Shown here in pieces: positions 50,471 to 59,094 of a DNA stretch of 64,000 nucleotides. Numbering within the stretch: position 1 is the first letter of the stretch; each line of letters begins with the position of its first letter. Source of the DNA: Dorea formicigenerans (GTDB lineage: Bacteria; Bacillota; Clostridia; Lachnospirales; Lachnospiraceae); the NCBI RefSeq assembly GCF_025150245.1, contig NZ_CP102279.1, positions 1,423,423-1,487,422 of the forward strand, written 5' to 3'. The translations under genes were made by a program, and so were the position numbers. The notes beneath the pieces are model-generated. The model was not told where the DNA came from, searched no databases, and saw only the letters and a list, made by a program, of their open reading frames with translations.

Positions 50471-51421
50471 GTGAGCGATCAAACATTAAAAATGTCATCA
50501 TCACCACATATCCGTGATAATATGACAACCAGCAAGATTATGCTCATGGTAGTAATTGCACTGCTGCCTGCATCTGCGTTCGGTATATATAATTTTGGAG
50601 TTCCGGCGCTCATTATGCTCATCAGTACGACAGCATCTGCAGTACTGACAGAATATATTTATGAAAAATTAATGCACAAAAAAATTACAATCGGGGATTA
50701 CAGTGCTGTTGTAACAGGACTGCTTCTGGGGCTTAATATGCCACCTACAGCACCATGGTGGATGGGTGCACTTGGAAGTGTATTTGGTATCTTGATTGTA
50801 AAACAGCTTTTTGGAGGTCTGGGACAGAACTTTATGAACCCGGCACTTGGAGCAAGATGTTTCCTTTTGATTTCTTTTACAAGTCAGATGACGACATTCG
50901 TCTATGACGGAGTAACAGGAGCAACACCACTGGCGCTTCTGAAGTCAGGGAAAGCTGTTAATTCTATGGACATGCTGATCGGAACAATTCCTGGAACAAT
51001 TGGTGAGACTTCAGTGATTGCAATTATCATTGGAGCAATCTTCTTAATTTTAATGGGAATTATTGATCTTCGTATCCCTGGTACATATATTGTGACATTC
51101 GTTATCTTTATTGGTATATTTGGACATTTCCAGAATCCGGCTGTAGGATTTTTTGATGCACAGTATATTACAGCACATCTGTGTGGCGGTGGACTGATGC
51201 TTGGTGCATGGTTCATGGCAACGGATTATGTAACATGTCCGATCACGCCAAAGGGACAATACGTGTATGGAATCTTGCTTGGAATTCTGACTGGACTCTT
51301 CCGTCTGTTCGGCGGTTCCGCAGAGGGAGTTTCCTATGCGATCATTATCAGTAACTTAATTGTACCATTGATCGAGAGAGTTACTCTCCCAAAACCATTT
51401 GGTAAAGGAGGAGAGAAATAA
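50471..51421 (+). CDS. rnfD: Rnf complex subunit RnfD
   Basis: An integral membrane subunit of 316 residues with a covalently bound FMN. It starts at GTG 50471 after AGAGGTG. About nine to ten hydrophobic spans are seen. The flavinylation motif is TGATPLALLKSG, in which the Thr of GAT carries FMN through ApbE. GQNFMNPALGARCFLL and ATDYVTCPITPKGQ are conserved. Its last base overlaps the rnfG ATG. Confidence 0.95.
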   Translation: MSDQTLKMSSSPHIRDNMTTSKIMLMVVIALLPASAFGIYNFGVPALIMLISTTASAVLTEYIYEKLMHKKITIGDYSAVVTGLLLGLNMPPTAPWWMGALGSVFGILIVKQLFGGLGQNFMNPALGARCFLLISFTSQMTTFVYDGVTGATPLALLKSGKAVNSMDMLIGTIPGTIGETSVIAIIIGAIFLILMGIIDLRIPGTYIVTFVIFIGIFGHFQNPAVGFFDAQYITAHLCGGGLMLGAWFMATDYVTCPITPKGQYVYGILLGILTGLFRLFGGSAEGVSYAIIISNLIVPLIERVTLPKPFGKGGEK

Positions 51422-52014
51422 TGAATAAGATTTTGAAAAACACATTGATTCTGACTGCTATCACTTTGATTGCAGGACTTGGACTTGGTCTCGTTCATGA
51501 GATAACTCTGAATCCAATCGCCCAGGCGCAGGAAAAGGCGAAAAAAGAAGCTTGGCAGGCTGTATTTCCAGATGCAAAGCTTGATGAGTTTAAAGAGACA
51601 GATGTAGATCAGAAGGCTGCAAAGCAGGCAATCAGTGATCTTGGTGTTAATGCAACTATTGACGAAGTCTGTACAGTTGGTGATACAGGATATGTCATCA
51701 CAACAACCGATAAGGACGGATATGGCGGAGATATTCAGGTTAGTGTTGGTATCCAGTCTGATGGTACTGTGACAGGTGTTTCCTTCCTTTCTATCAGTGA
51801 GACTGCAGGTCTTGGTATGAAAGCAAAAGAACCGTCTTTCTATGAACAGTATGTAGGAAAGAATCCGACAAAGTTTGCTGTGTCAAAAGATGGAGGAGAC
51901 GGTGAGCAGATAGATGCTTTAAGTGGTGCAACAATCACTTCAAGAGCAGTGACCGGAGCTGTCAATGCGGCCCTTGGCTATTATCAGAATGCATTTGGAC
52001 AGGGAGGTAATTAA
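51421..52014 (+). CDS. rnfG: Rnf complex subunit RnfG
   Basis: RnfG is a 197-residue subunit with one N-terminal membrane span and an FMN-binding domain on the outer face. The motif DALSGATITSRAVTGAV contains the Thr that receives FMN from ApbE. ETAGLGMKAKEPSF is also typical. Its ATG uses the final A of the rnfD stop. The apbE gene lies 2.6 kb downstream on the other strand. Confidence 0.95.
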   Translation: MNKILKNTLILTAITLIAGLGLGLVHEITLNPIAQAQEKAKKEAWQAVFPDAKLDEFKETDVDQKAAKQAISDLGVNATIDEVCTVGDTGYVITTTDKDGYGGDIQVSVGIQSDGTVTGVSFLSISETAGLGMKAKEPSFYEQYVGKNPTKFAVSKDGGDGEQIDALSGATITSRAVTGAVNAALGYYQNAFGQGGN

Positions 52015-52016
52015 AG

Positions 52017-52736
52017 ATGAATAAATGTACGGAAAGAGTTTATAATGGACTGATTAAAGAGAACCCTACTTTTGTTCTGATGCTTGGTATGTGTCCGACA
52101 CTTGCGGTTACGACATCTGCAATCAATGGAGTTGGTATGGGACTTTCAACAACAGTTGTACTGGTCCTTTCCAATATGTTGATTTCCATGCTACGTAAGA
52201 TCATACCGGATTCAGTCAGAATGCCGGCGTTCATTGTAGTTGTTGCTTCATTTGTAACAATTGTTCAGTTCCTGTTAGAAGGATTTGTGCCGAGTCTTTA
52301 TGATGCACTTGGACTTTACATTCCACTGATTGTAGTAAACTGTATCATTCTTGGACGTGCTGAGAGCTATGCTTCCAAGAACCCGGTTCTTCCTTCTATC
52401 TTTGATGGAATTGGTATGGGACTTGGATTTACATTTGGACTTGCATGCATTGGTATTGTTCGTGAGTTCATCGGAACAGGAGCAATTTTCGGAAAACAGA
52501 TTCTGCCGCTTGCAGATCTTGCAGCCGGACAGGGCGGTTATGTCCCGGTAACAATCTTTATCCTGCCACCAGGAGCATTCCTTGTTCTTGCATTCTTGGT
52601 TGCAGGTATGAATAAAATCAGAAAAAATGCTGAAAAGAAAGGCAAGAAAATCGCAGAGCCTCAAGGATGTTGCTCAGACTGTGCCGGATGTGCCGGATGT
52701 AGCGGAAAAGTATTTCCAACAGGCGATGAAGAATAG
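52017..52736 (+). CDS. rnfE: Rnf complex subunit RnfE with Cys-rich tail
   Basis: RnfE is a six-span membrane subunit homologous to RnfA and NqrD. ENPTFVLMLGMCPTLAVTTSA holds the conserved Cys near the N-terminus, and GLYIPLIVVNCIILGRAE the second, which bind an intramembrane iron-sulfur cluster with RnfA. At 239 residues it is longer than many relatives because of a C-terminal extension with Cys218, Cys219, Cys222, Cys225 and Cys228 (CCSDCAGCAGCSG). That tail could bind a metal or cluster. It follows rnfG after two bases. Confidence 0.93.
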   Translation: MNKCTERVYNGLIKENPTFVLMLGMCPTLAVTTSAINGVGMGLSTTVVLVLSNMLISMLRKIIPDSVRMPAFIVVVASFVTIVQFLLEGFVPSLYDALGLYIPLIVVNCIILGRAESYASKNPVLPSIFDGIGMGLGFTFGLACIGIVREFIGTGAIFGKQILPLADLAAGQGGYVPVTIFILPPGAFLVLAFLVAGMNKIRKNAEKKGKKIAEPQGCCSDCAGCAGCSGKVFPTGDEE

Positions 52737-52750
52737 GAGGAGTGCAGAGT

Positions 52751-53335
52751 ATGAAGACATTATCAGAATTACTGATTATTGCAATCGGTTCAGCTATTGT
52801 AAATAACGTTGTACTCAGCCAGTTTCTTGGAATTTGTCCATTCCTTGGAGTATCCAAAAAAGTTGAGACAGCTACAGGTATGGGAGGAGCAGTTGTGTTT
52901 GTTATTACACTTTCTTCCCTGTTGACAAGTTTGATTTATAAATTTATTCTTGTTCCATTAGGATTTGAATATCTGCAGACGATTGTATTTATATTATTTA
53001 TTGCAGCACTCGTTCAGTTTGTTGAGATGTTTCTGAAAAAAGCGATGCCATCACTTTATCAGGCACTTGGAGTATATCTTCCACTGATCACAACAAACTG
53101 TGCGGTTCTTGGTGTAGCACTTACAAATGTCCAGAAAGATTATACAATTTTAGAAGGCGTTGTAAATGGTGTTGGAACATCTGTTGGATTTTTGATTGCA
53201 ATCGTAATTATGGCAGGTATTCGTGAGAAGATTGAGTACAATGATATTTCAGAGTCCTTCCAGGGGACGCCAATTGTCTTGCTTACAGCATGTCTTATGG
53301 CAATTGCGTTCTGTGGATTTTCAGGACTGATATAG
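52751..53335 (+). CDS. rnfA: Rnf complex subunit RnfA
   Basis: RnfA is the 194-residue, six-span partner of RnfE. ATG 52751 is chosen over the ATG at 52742 because GGAGGAG ends about ten bases before it and the protein then begins with the family's MKTLSELLIIAIGSAIVNNVVLSQ. Conserved cysteines lie in FLGICPFLG and YLPLITTNCAVLG. The 14-base gap to rnfE and 12-base gap to rnfB show one operon. Confidence 0.95.
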   Translation: MKTLSELLIIAIGSAIVNNVVLSQFLGICPFLGVSKKVETATGMGGAVVFVITLSSLLTSLIYKFILVPLGFEYLQTIVFILFIAALVQFVEMFLKKAMPSLYQALGVYLPLITTNCAVLGVALTNVQKDYTILEGVVNGVGTSVGFLIAIVIMAGIREKIEYNDISESFQGTPIVLLTACLMAIAFCGFSGLI

Positions 53336-53347
53336 GAGGGATAGACA

Positions 53348-54139
53348 ATGAATATTACAGCTGTTATTATTGCTGCTGTTATCGTAGGTGGTACTGGCTT
53401 GTTCATTGGTGTATTCCTTGGACTTGCCGGAAAGAAATTTGCGGTTGAAGTAGATGAGAGAGAAGAGGCAATTCTTGGAGTGCTTCCGGGAAATAACTGT
53501 GGCGGTTGTGGATATGCCGGATGCTCCGGCCTTGCTGCAGCAATTGCAAAGGGAGAAGCGGAAGTTGGAAGCTGTCCGGTCGGAGGTGCACCAGTCGCAG
53601 CCAAGATTGGTGAGATTATGGGAGTGTCTGCAGGCGAGCAGATCCATGAAGTAGCATTTGTAAAATGTGGTGGAACATGTGAGCAGGCAGCAACAGATTA
53701 CGAATATCATGGAATTGGTGACTGTGTCATGGTCAATATGATGCAGAATGGCGGGCCAAAGACTTGTACATATGGATGTCTTGGAGAAGGAACGTGTGTG
53801 AAAGCCTGTCCGTTTGATGCAATCCACATTGTTGATGGCGTTGCTGTGGTTGATAAAGAAGCTTGTAAAGCTTGTGGAAAATGTGTTGCCGCGTGTCCTC
53901 GTAAATTGATTGAGATTGTGCCATATGACATGAAACATCTTGTAAAATGTAATTCTAAAGACAAGGGTAAAGATGTCATGAAGGCATGTAAAGTTGGATG
54001 CATTGGCTGCAAGATGTGTGAAAAAGCATGCCAGTTTGATGCTGTTAAGGTTCTGGATAATGTTGCGCATATTGATCCGGAAAAATGTACCGGATGCGGT
54101 GCATGTGCGGCAAAATGTCCGAAGAAAGTTATTCTCTAG
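53348..54139 (+). CDS. rnfB: Rnf complex subunit RnfB
   Basis: RnfB accepts electrons from reduced ferredoxin. The 263 residues have one N-terminal membrane span, a four-Cys domain (NCGGCGYAGCSGLA) near residue 47, and several [4Fe-4S] sites: CTYGCLGEGTCVKACP, CKACGKCVAACP, CIGCKMCEKACQF and CTGCGACAAKCP. This is the full clostridial form. AGGAGGG precedes the ATG. It closes the six-gene rnf set. Confidence 0.96.
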   Translation: MNITAVIIAAVIVGGTGLFIGVFLGLAGKKFAVEVDEREEAILGVLPGNNCGGCGYAGCSGLAAAIAKGEAEVGSCPVGGAPVAAKIGEIMGVSAGEQIHEVAFVKCGGTCEQAATDYEYHGIGDCVMVNMMQNGGPKTCTYGCLGEGTCVKACPFDAIHIVDGVAVVDKEACKACGKCVAACPRKLIEIVPYDMKHLVKCNSKDKGKDVMKACKVGCIGCKMCEKACQFDAVKVLDNVAHIDPEKCTGCGACAAKCPKKVIL

Positions 54140-54157
54140 AAAGAATTAAAGTGGAAG

Positions 54158-54637
54158 ATGGAGAAAAAACGTAATCTGAAACAAAGATTAAAAGTTGGAA
54201 AAACGATATTTTTTAAAGATGTGAAACATGCAAAATGGGCGATACTTTCAGTATTCGCCTATTTTGTGTTGCTTAGGAAATTTTTTATTACAATCTGTCC
54301 GGCTGTGCTGATTACCGGACTTCCGTGTCCGGGTTGTGGCATGACGAGAGCACTTATACGTCTTTTGCATCTGGATTTTGCGGGAGCTTGGCAGATGCAT
54401 CCATTTGTATATCTTTTTATGATTTTTATTCTGTGGTTCGGAATACGAAGATATATATTGGGAATTTCTGATACAAAAAAAGCATGGAAAATTCTTGCCA
54501 TGCTTGGAATATTGATGATTTTGTTTTATATCTGGCGGATGCTCCGGTATTTTCCCGGAAATCCGCCAATGAGTTATTATTATGGAAATGTGTTATTGAA
54601 TCTGCACCATATTATTAAAAGCTTCTTACAAATCTGA
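54158..54637 (+). CDS. DUF2752 membrane protein
   Basis: A 159-residue membrane protein with about four spans. Its hallmark is GLPCPGCGMTRALIRLLHLD followed by a His-Pro pair (MHPF), the DUF2752 signature. The two cysteines and His suggest metal or redox binding, but no function is established. It starts 18 bases after rnfB and so is probably co-transcribed with the Rnf genes; whether it helps Rnf is unknown. ATG 54158 follows GTGGAAGATGG. Confidence 0.82.
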   Translation: MEKKRNLKQRLKVGKTIFFKDVKHAKWAILSVFAYFVLLRKFFITICPAVLITGLPCPGCGMTRALIRLLHLDFAGAWQMHPFVYLFMIFILWFGIRRYILGISDTKKAWKILAMLGILMILFYIWRMLRYFPGNPPMSYYYGNVLLNLHHIIKSFLQI

Positions 54638-54663
54638 AAGATGAAAATAAGTATTTGCCGAAA

Positions 54664-55641
54664 TTACCGAAGAAAATTCTTTGTGTAGTGAATTTCGTTG
54701 TCATTTGTAATAAACAATGCATCTACATTTTCTAACTGATCGATCAGATCGTTGGCAGCTTCATATCCCATGAGATAACATACTGTACTCAGAGCATCAG
54801 CTGTCAGGGAAGAATCAGTAATGATTGTATCGCTGTACAATGTATTCTCACATGGATAACCTGTGCGAGGATCAAGAATGTGATGGTAAATTTTCCCATC
54901 TGCCTCAAAGTAACGCTGGTAAATCCCGGTTGTAACAACAGATTTATTTGCTACTTTGATGGAAGTGATCGGTTCTCCGGTCTCGCCAAATGGTTTCTGG
55001 ATTCCGATGTTATATTTGGAGCCGTCGGTCTTGGATCCGAGCAGAAGGATATTTCCTCCCAAATCTATGACTGCATGTTTTACACCATTTTTTTTCAGAT
55101 AATCTTTGATACGATCCGCAATATATCCTTTGGCAATAGCACCTACATCAATGGAAGCGTTTGGATCCAAAAGCTGGACGGTGTTATCAGATACGCTGAT
55201 ATTTTTGTAATTTACGTGACTGAGCGCAGAGGCAATTGCATCTGCATCTGGAACAGTTCCGGAACCAGAAGTAAAATCCCATAATTGGGAAACAGATCCA
55301 ATCGTGATATCAAAAGATCCATTGGATAAATCGCCGTAGTAGATACCTTTTTTGATAAGTGTCGCAGTATCAGAGGAAACAGCTACCGGCATGCCTTGGG
55401 CATGATTGATATTGTAAATGTCACTGCCTTCTACATACATAGAAAACATGGTATTGTATTTTTGACAAAGACTTTTTAATCCGCTCATGACATTCTTGTT
55501 TACAGGATCCAGAATCTGGACCTTTACAACTGTATCGTAAAGTGTGTCGGAATAAGTTTGGTCTTTTGCATTCGCAGAACTGCAGCCACATAAGAGCATG
55601 GCAACTGAACTTAGAACAGCAATCATTTGTTTTAGTTTCAT
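54664..55641 (-). CDS. apbE: FAD:protein FMN transferase ApbE
   Basis: ApbE uses FAD to attach FMN covalently to Thr residues of exported or membrane proteins. ATG at 55641 follows GGAG at good spacing; the longer frame to 55659 is less likely. The 325 residues begin with a lipoprotein signal (LLCGC, Cys20), so it works outside the membrane. Visible motifs are GSFDITIGSVSQLWDF, DVGAIAKGYIADRI, DLGGNILLLG and YHHILDPRTGYPC. Its obvious substrates are RnfG and RnfD next door, both of which carry flavinylation motifs. It is convergent with the DUF2752 gene and divergent from the NusG-II gene. Confidence 0.94.
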   Translation of the reverse strand: MKLKQMIAVLSSVAMLLCGCSSANAKDQTYSDTLYDTVVKVQILDPVNKNVMSGLKSLCQKYNTMFSMYVEGSDIYNINHAQGMPVAVSSDTATLIKKGIYYGDLSNGSFDITIGSVSQLWDFTSGSGTVPDADAIASALSHVNYKNISVSDNTVQLLDPNASIDVGAIAKGYIADRIKDYLKKNGVKHAVIDLGGNILLLGSKTDGSKYNIGIQKPFGETGEPITSIKVANKSVVTTGIYQRYFEADGKIYHHILDPRTGYPCENTLYSDTIITDSSLTADALSTVCYLMGYEAANDLIDQLENVDALFITNDNEIHYTKNFLR

Positions 55642-55677
55642 AATAATCTCCATTTTCAAGTATTTATAACTATGGTA

Positions 55678-55705
55678 ATTATAACATGAAATATGAGATA
55701 TGCAA
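55678..55705 (-). promoter_or_regulatory. Promoter of apbE
   Basis: On the reverse strand TTGCAT and TATAAT are separated by 16 bases, about 40 bases before the apbE start. Confidence 0.7.
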
Positions 55706-55789
55706 TGCTATTGTTCTTTCAGACACTTGACACTAGCTGCCTTGAGTTTAAGAAAGTGATTCTGGTGAAAGAAACAATCGAACATGTGG

Positions 55790-55818
55790 TTGCATAGATA
55801 GAAGTACTGTGCTAAAAT
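55790..55818 (+). promoter_or_regulatory. Promoter of the NusG-II/Gx transporter operon
   Basis: TTGCAT and TAAAAT are separated by 17 bases, about 20 bases before the ATG at 55840. Together with the apbE promoter it forms a divergent control region. Confidence 0.7.
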
Positions 55819-55839
55819 ATCCGTAGAGAGGTAGCCAAG

Positions 55840-56211
55840 ATGAAAAATAGATTGAAGAAAAAAGATATTGTACTAATGATCATCATTCTGGTAGTGGCGG
55901 GATCGTGTATGTTGTTACATAGGATTATTGGAGAGAAAAGTGCGGATTACATTACGGTAAAGGTGAATGGAAAGATAGAAGGCGTATATAGTCTGGCAGA
56001 TGATCAGGAGATCGTGCTGAATAATGGAAGCAATGTTTTGAAAATCAAGAATGGAGAAGCTGATATGATCCGTGCGGATTGCCCGGATCAGCTCTGTGTG
56101 AAGCAGAAGGCGGTTTCTAAGAATAAAGAAAGTATTATCTGCCTGCCGAATAAGATTATTGTGGAAGTTGACAGCCATCAGAACAGCCAGTATGATGCGG
56201 TAAGTAATTAA
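55840..56211 (+). CDS. NusG domain II-like membrane-anchored protein
   Basis: A 123-residue protein with a basic N-terminus, one membrane span (about 10-28), and an extracytoplasmic NusG domain II-like fold (about 38-118). ADCPDQLCVKQKAV with its two cysteines and ICLPNKIIVEV are the family marks. GAGAGGTAG precedes the ATG. Such proteins often travel with a Gx transporter and ApbE near rnf genes, as here. A role in cofactor or quinone-type redox upkeep is possible but unproven. Confidence 0.85.
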   Translation: MKNRLKKKDIVLMIIILVVAGSCMLLHRIIGEKSADYITVKVNGKIEGVYSLADDQEIVLNNGSNVLKIKNGEADMIRADCPDQLCVKQKAVSKNKESIICLPNKIIVEVDSHQNSQYDAVSN

Positions 56212-56307
56212 AGTTCAGAATTAGTGTCCGTGAAGCAGTAGCATTATGTGCCACAGCGGATAAAGAATAAGAAAGAGCAGCCTGATATAGTAGGAGGAGA
56301 CATAAAA

Positions 56308-56805
56308 GTGAAAAACCGCGTAGCATATTTTGGAGTATTTACAGCGCTTGCATTGATTTTTAGCTATATAGAAACTCTTGTTCCGATTTCGTTTGGAATC
56401 CCGGGAGTCAAGCTTGGGCTGGCTAATCTGATTATCGTGATTGCACTTTATAAGATACCGCTTAGGGAAGTGTATGTATTATCTATAGTACGTGTCCTTT
56501 TAAGCGGTGTTTTGTTTGGAAATTATTTTAGTATTGCGTATAGTCTGGCAGGTGGATTACTTAGTTTAACTGTGATGGCACTTTTGAAAAAGGCAGGAGG
56601 ATTCAGTGTTATTGGAATCAGTATTGCAGGCGGTGTCTGTCACAATATTGGACAACTGGTTGTTGCAATGATTGTTGTTGAGACATTTGCAATGTCATAT
56701 TATATGCCGGTGCTTCTTGTTGCCGGACTGATTACGGGATTTTTGATCGGTGTTGTTGCAGATCAGGTGCTTAGGAGAATAAGCGATATTATGTTTTTAG
56801 AGTAG
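56308..56805 (+). CDS. Gx transporter family / heptaprenyl diphosphate synthase component I-like
   Basis: GTG 56308 after AGGAGGAG gives 165 residues with five or six membrane spans; the longer frame from 56248 lacks support. FGVFTALALIFSYIETLVP near the N-terminus, PGVKLGLANLIIVIALY and ISIAGGVCHNIGQL are the Gx-transporter marks. The fold resembles ECF S-components. It is annotated in databases both as Gx transporter and as HepS component I; the substrate is not settled. It sits between the NusG-II gene and ruvA. Confidence 0.85.
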   Translation: MKNRVAYFGVFTALALIFSYIETLVPISFGIPGVKLGLANLIIVIALYKIPLREVYVLSIVRVLLSGVLFGNYFSIAYSLAGGLLSLTVMALLKKAGGFSVIGISIAGGVCHNIGQLVVAMIVVETFAMSYYMPVLLVAGLITGFLIGVVADQVLRRISDIMFLE

Positions 56806-56824
56806 AAGGAGCAGAGGAGGTACT

Positions 56825-57436
56825 ATGATATCGTATATACGAGGTGAGCTGGCTGCTCAATATGAAGATAAAGTAATTGTAGATGTAGGAGGCGTAGGAT
56901 ATGGAATTTATATGTCAGCGCAATCTATGAGTAAGCTTCCACCGATTGGAAGTGAAGTGAAGATACATACTTATTTGAATGTCAAGGAAGATTCAATGCA
57001 GCTGTTTGGATTTCTGACAGTAGATGATTTGAATGTATTTAAGTTACTGATCGGAGTCAGTGGAATCGGACCTAAAGGAGGTCAGGCAATTCTGTCGGTA
57101 TTGTCACCAGATGATCTGAGGTTTGCAGTTATGGCTGATGATGTGAAAGCCATTTCATCCGCACCGGGGATCGGGAAAAAAACAGCGCAGAAGTTGATTG
57201 TGGAACTTAAGGATAAGTTGAGCATCGAAGATGCTCTGGAACATGCAATAACAGAAGATGGTGCTTTAAAAGCCCAGATGTCAACAGGAGGAGAGATTCA
57301 AAGCGAAGCGGTTCAGGCGCTGGTTGCATTGGGATACGGCAATACAGAAGCACTGAAAGCTGTGAAACAGGTGGAAATCACACCAGATATGCAGGTGGAA
57401 GAATTGCTTAAACGAGCATTGAAGTTCATGTTCTGA
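56825..57436 (+). CDS. ruvA: Holliday junction DNA helicase subunit RuvA
   Basis: RuvA binds four-way junctions and loads RuvB. The 203 residues start with [28 protein letters not shown] (OB domain), contain helix-hairpin-helix motifs [15 protein letters not shown] and [19 protein letters not shown], and a C-terminal RuvB-binding domain from about 155. GGAGGT precedes the ATG. It is followed 19 bases later by ruvB. Confidence 0.97.
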   Translation: MISYIRGELAAQYEDKVIVDVGGVGYGIYMSAQSMSKLPPIGSEVKIHTYLNVKEDSMQLFGFLTVDDLNVFKLLIGVSGIGPKGGQAILSVLSPDDLRFAVMADDVKAISSAPGIGKKTAQKLIVELKDKLSIEDALEHAITEDGALKAQMSTGGEIQSEAVQALVALGYGNTEALKAVKQVEITPDMQVEELLKRALKFMF

Positions 57437-57455
57437 TTACTGCAAGGGGAGAGAT

Positions 57456-58463
57456 ATGAGCAGGAGAATTATAACAACAGAGAATCTGGAAGAGGATGTC
57501 AAGATTGAAAGTCACCTAAGGCCCCAGCTTTTAGATGATTATATTGGACAGGAAAAAGCAAAAGAGATTTTAAAAGTATACATTACTGCAGCAAAAGAGA
57601 GGGGGGAAACCCTGGATCATGTACTTTTTTATGGCCCTCCAGGCCTTGGTAAAACAACACTGGCCGGAATTATTGCTAATGAGATGCATGTGAATATTAA
57701 GATTACATCTGGACCGGCAATCGAAAAGCCGGGTGAGATGGCAGCAATCCTCAATAATCTGCAGGAGGGAGATGTACTTTTTGTAGATGAAATTCATCGT
57801 TTGAATCGTCAGGTGGAAGAAGTTCTTTATCCGGCTATGGAAGATTATGCGATAGATATTATGATTGGAAAGGGAGCAAGTGCCAGATCCATTCGACTGG
57901 ATCTTCCGAAGTTTACATTGGTGGGAGCAACAACTCGTGTCGGCATGCTGACGGCACCGCTCAGAGACCGATTTGGTGTGATTCACCGATTGGAGTTTTA
58001 TACAGTTGAAGAACTTAAGAGAATTATTGCCCGGTCAGCAAAGGTTCTTGATGTAGGGATAGATGATGCCGGAGCTACTGCACTTGCGAGACGTTCCAGG
58101 GGGACGCCGAGACTTGCAAATCGTCTTTTGAAACGTGTGAGAGATTTTGCTCAGGTGAAGTATGATGGATATATTACAGAAGATGTGGCGAATTATGCAC
58201 TGGATCTTCTTGACGTAGATAAGTGTGGACTAGATCAGACAGACCGGAATCTTTTAATGACGATCATAGAAAGATTTGATGGCGGTCCTGTTGGACTGGA
58301 TACTCTGGCGGCTTCTTTGAGTGAGGATTCAGGAACAATAGAGGATGTGTACGAGCCATATTTATTGAAGAATGGATTTATTCAGAGAACACCGAGAGGG
58401 CGGATCGTGACAGATCTTGCGTATGCACATTTAGGGATTTTGAAGCAAAATCATGAAAAATAG
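57456..58463 (+). CDS. ruvB: Holliday junction DNA helicase subunit RuvB
   Basis: RuvB is the AAA+ motor that drives branch migration. The 335 residues have the N-terminal [19 protein letters not shown], Walker [12 protein letters not shown] near 65-75, Walker B LFVDEIHR, sensor ATTRVGML, the arginine finger in PLRDRFG, and the winged helix ending [30 protein letters not shown] precedes the ATG. The pair ruvAB is complete. Confidence 0.97.
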   Translation: MSRRIITTENLEEDVKIESHLRPQLLDDYIGQEKAKEILKVYITAAKERGETLDHVLFYGPPGLGKTTLAGIIANEMHVNIKITSGPAIEKPGEMAAILNNLQEGDVLFVDEIHRLNRQVEEVLYPAMEDYAIDIMIGKGASARSIRLDLPKFTLVGATTRVGMLTAPLRDRFGVIHRLEFYTVEELKRIIARSAKVLDVGIDDAGATALARRSRGTPRLANRLLKRVRDFAQVKYDGYITEDVANYALDLLDVDKCGLDQTDRNLLMTIIERFDGGPVGLDTLAASLSEDSGTIEDVYEPYLLKNGFIQRTPRGRIVTDLAYAHLGILKQNHEK

Positions 58464-58492
58464 TTGGTTTTTATGACAGTTTAGTTTATAAT
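58464..58492 (+). promoter_or_regulatory. Promoter of zapA
   Basis: TTGGTT (58464-58469) and TATAAT (58487-58492) are separated by 17 bases; the -35 begins directly after the ruvB stop. Confidence 0.75.
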
Positions 58493-58535
58493 AAATTATA
58501 TTCATAAGAAATAGCAGAGTTTGTGGGAGGCTTTT

Positions 58536-58949
58536 ATGGCATCATCAAAGAATTTTACAGAAGTTTTAATTGGAGGAAAAGTATTCACTTTAAGTGGATT
58601 TGAAAGTGAAGAATATCTGCAGAAGGTATCTACATATTTGAATCATAAGATTGACGAATGCAGCAGTAGTGAGGGATATCGTAAGCAGAGTGCAGAGACA
58701 AGAAGTGTTCTGCTGGCACTTAATATTGCGGATGATTATTTTAAAGCACGAAAACAGGGCGGTACACTGGAAAGTGATATTGAAGCAAAAGATAAAGAGA
58801 TGTATGATCTGAAGCATGAACTGATATCTGTACAGATCAAATTAGAGAATGCGGATAAAGCATTGGACAAGTTAAAGGAAGAGAACAAGGAACTTCAGAT
58901 GAAGATTGTTCAACTGGAGACAGAGATTAAGAATAATAAAGAGAATTAG
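58536..58949 (+). CDS. zapA: Cell division protein ZapA
   Basis: ZapA bundles FtsZ filaments. ATG 58536 follows GGGAGG; the frame open to 58521 includes the ribosome site. The 137 residues begin with a beta strand (FTEVLIGGKVFTLSGFES) and the family helix with TRSVLLALNIADDYFKARKQ, then a long coiled coil from about 80 to the end rich in Lys and Glu. The coiled coil is longer than in E. coli ZapA, as common in Clostridia. Confidence 0.9.
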   Translation: MASSKNFTEVLIGGKVFTLSGFESEEYLQKVSTYLNHKIDECSSSEGYRKQSAETRSVLLALNIADDYFKARKQGGTLESDIEAKDKEMYDLKHELISVQIKLENADKALDKLKEENKELQMKIVQLETEIKNNKEN

Positions 58950-58956
58950 AATATGA

Positions 58957-58985
58957 GAGGGGCTGTCGGATTGACGGCCCTTTTT
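58957..58985 (+). terminator. Intrinsic terminator after zapA
   Basis: GGGGCTGTC pairs with GACGGCCC, with one G-T pair, followed by TTTTT. Confidence 0.85.
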
Positions 58986-59094
58986 AAAGATAAAGATACC
59001 GGAATGACAGAAAAATCATAGAAAATGACAGAGAATTAAAAACTCCTGAATCCTGGTATTCTTGAATAATAATTAATTTAAGGACGAAATCAGA

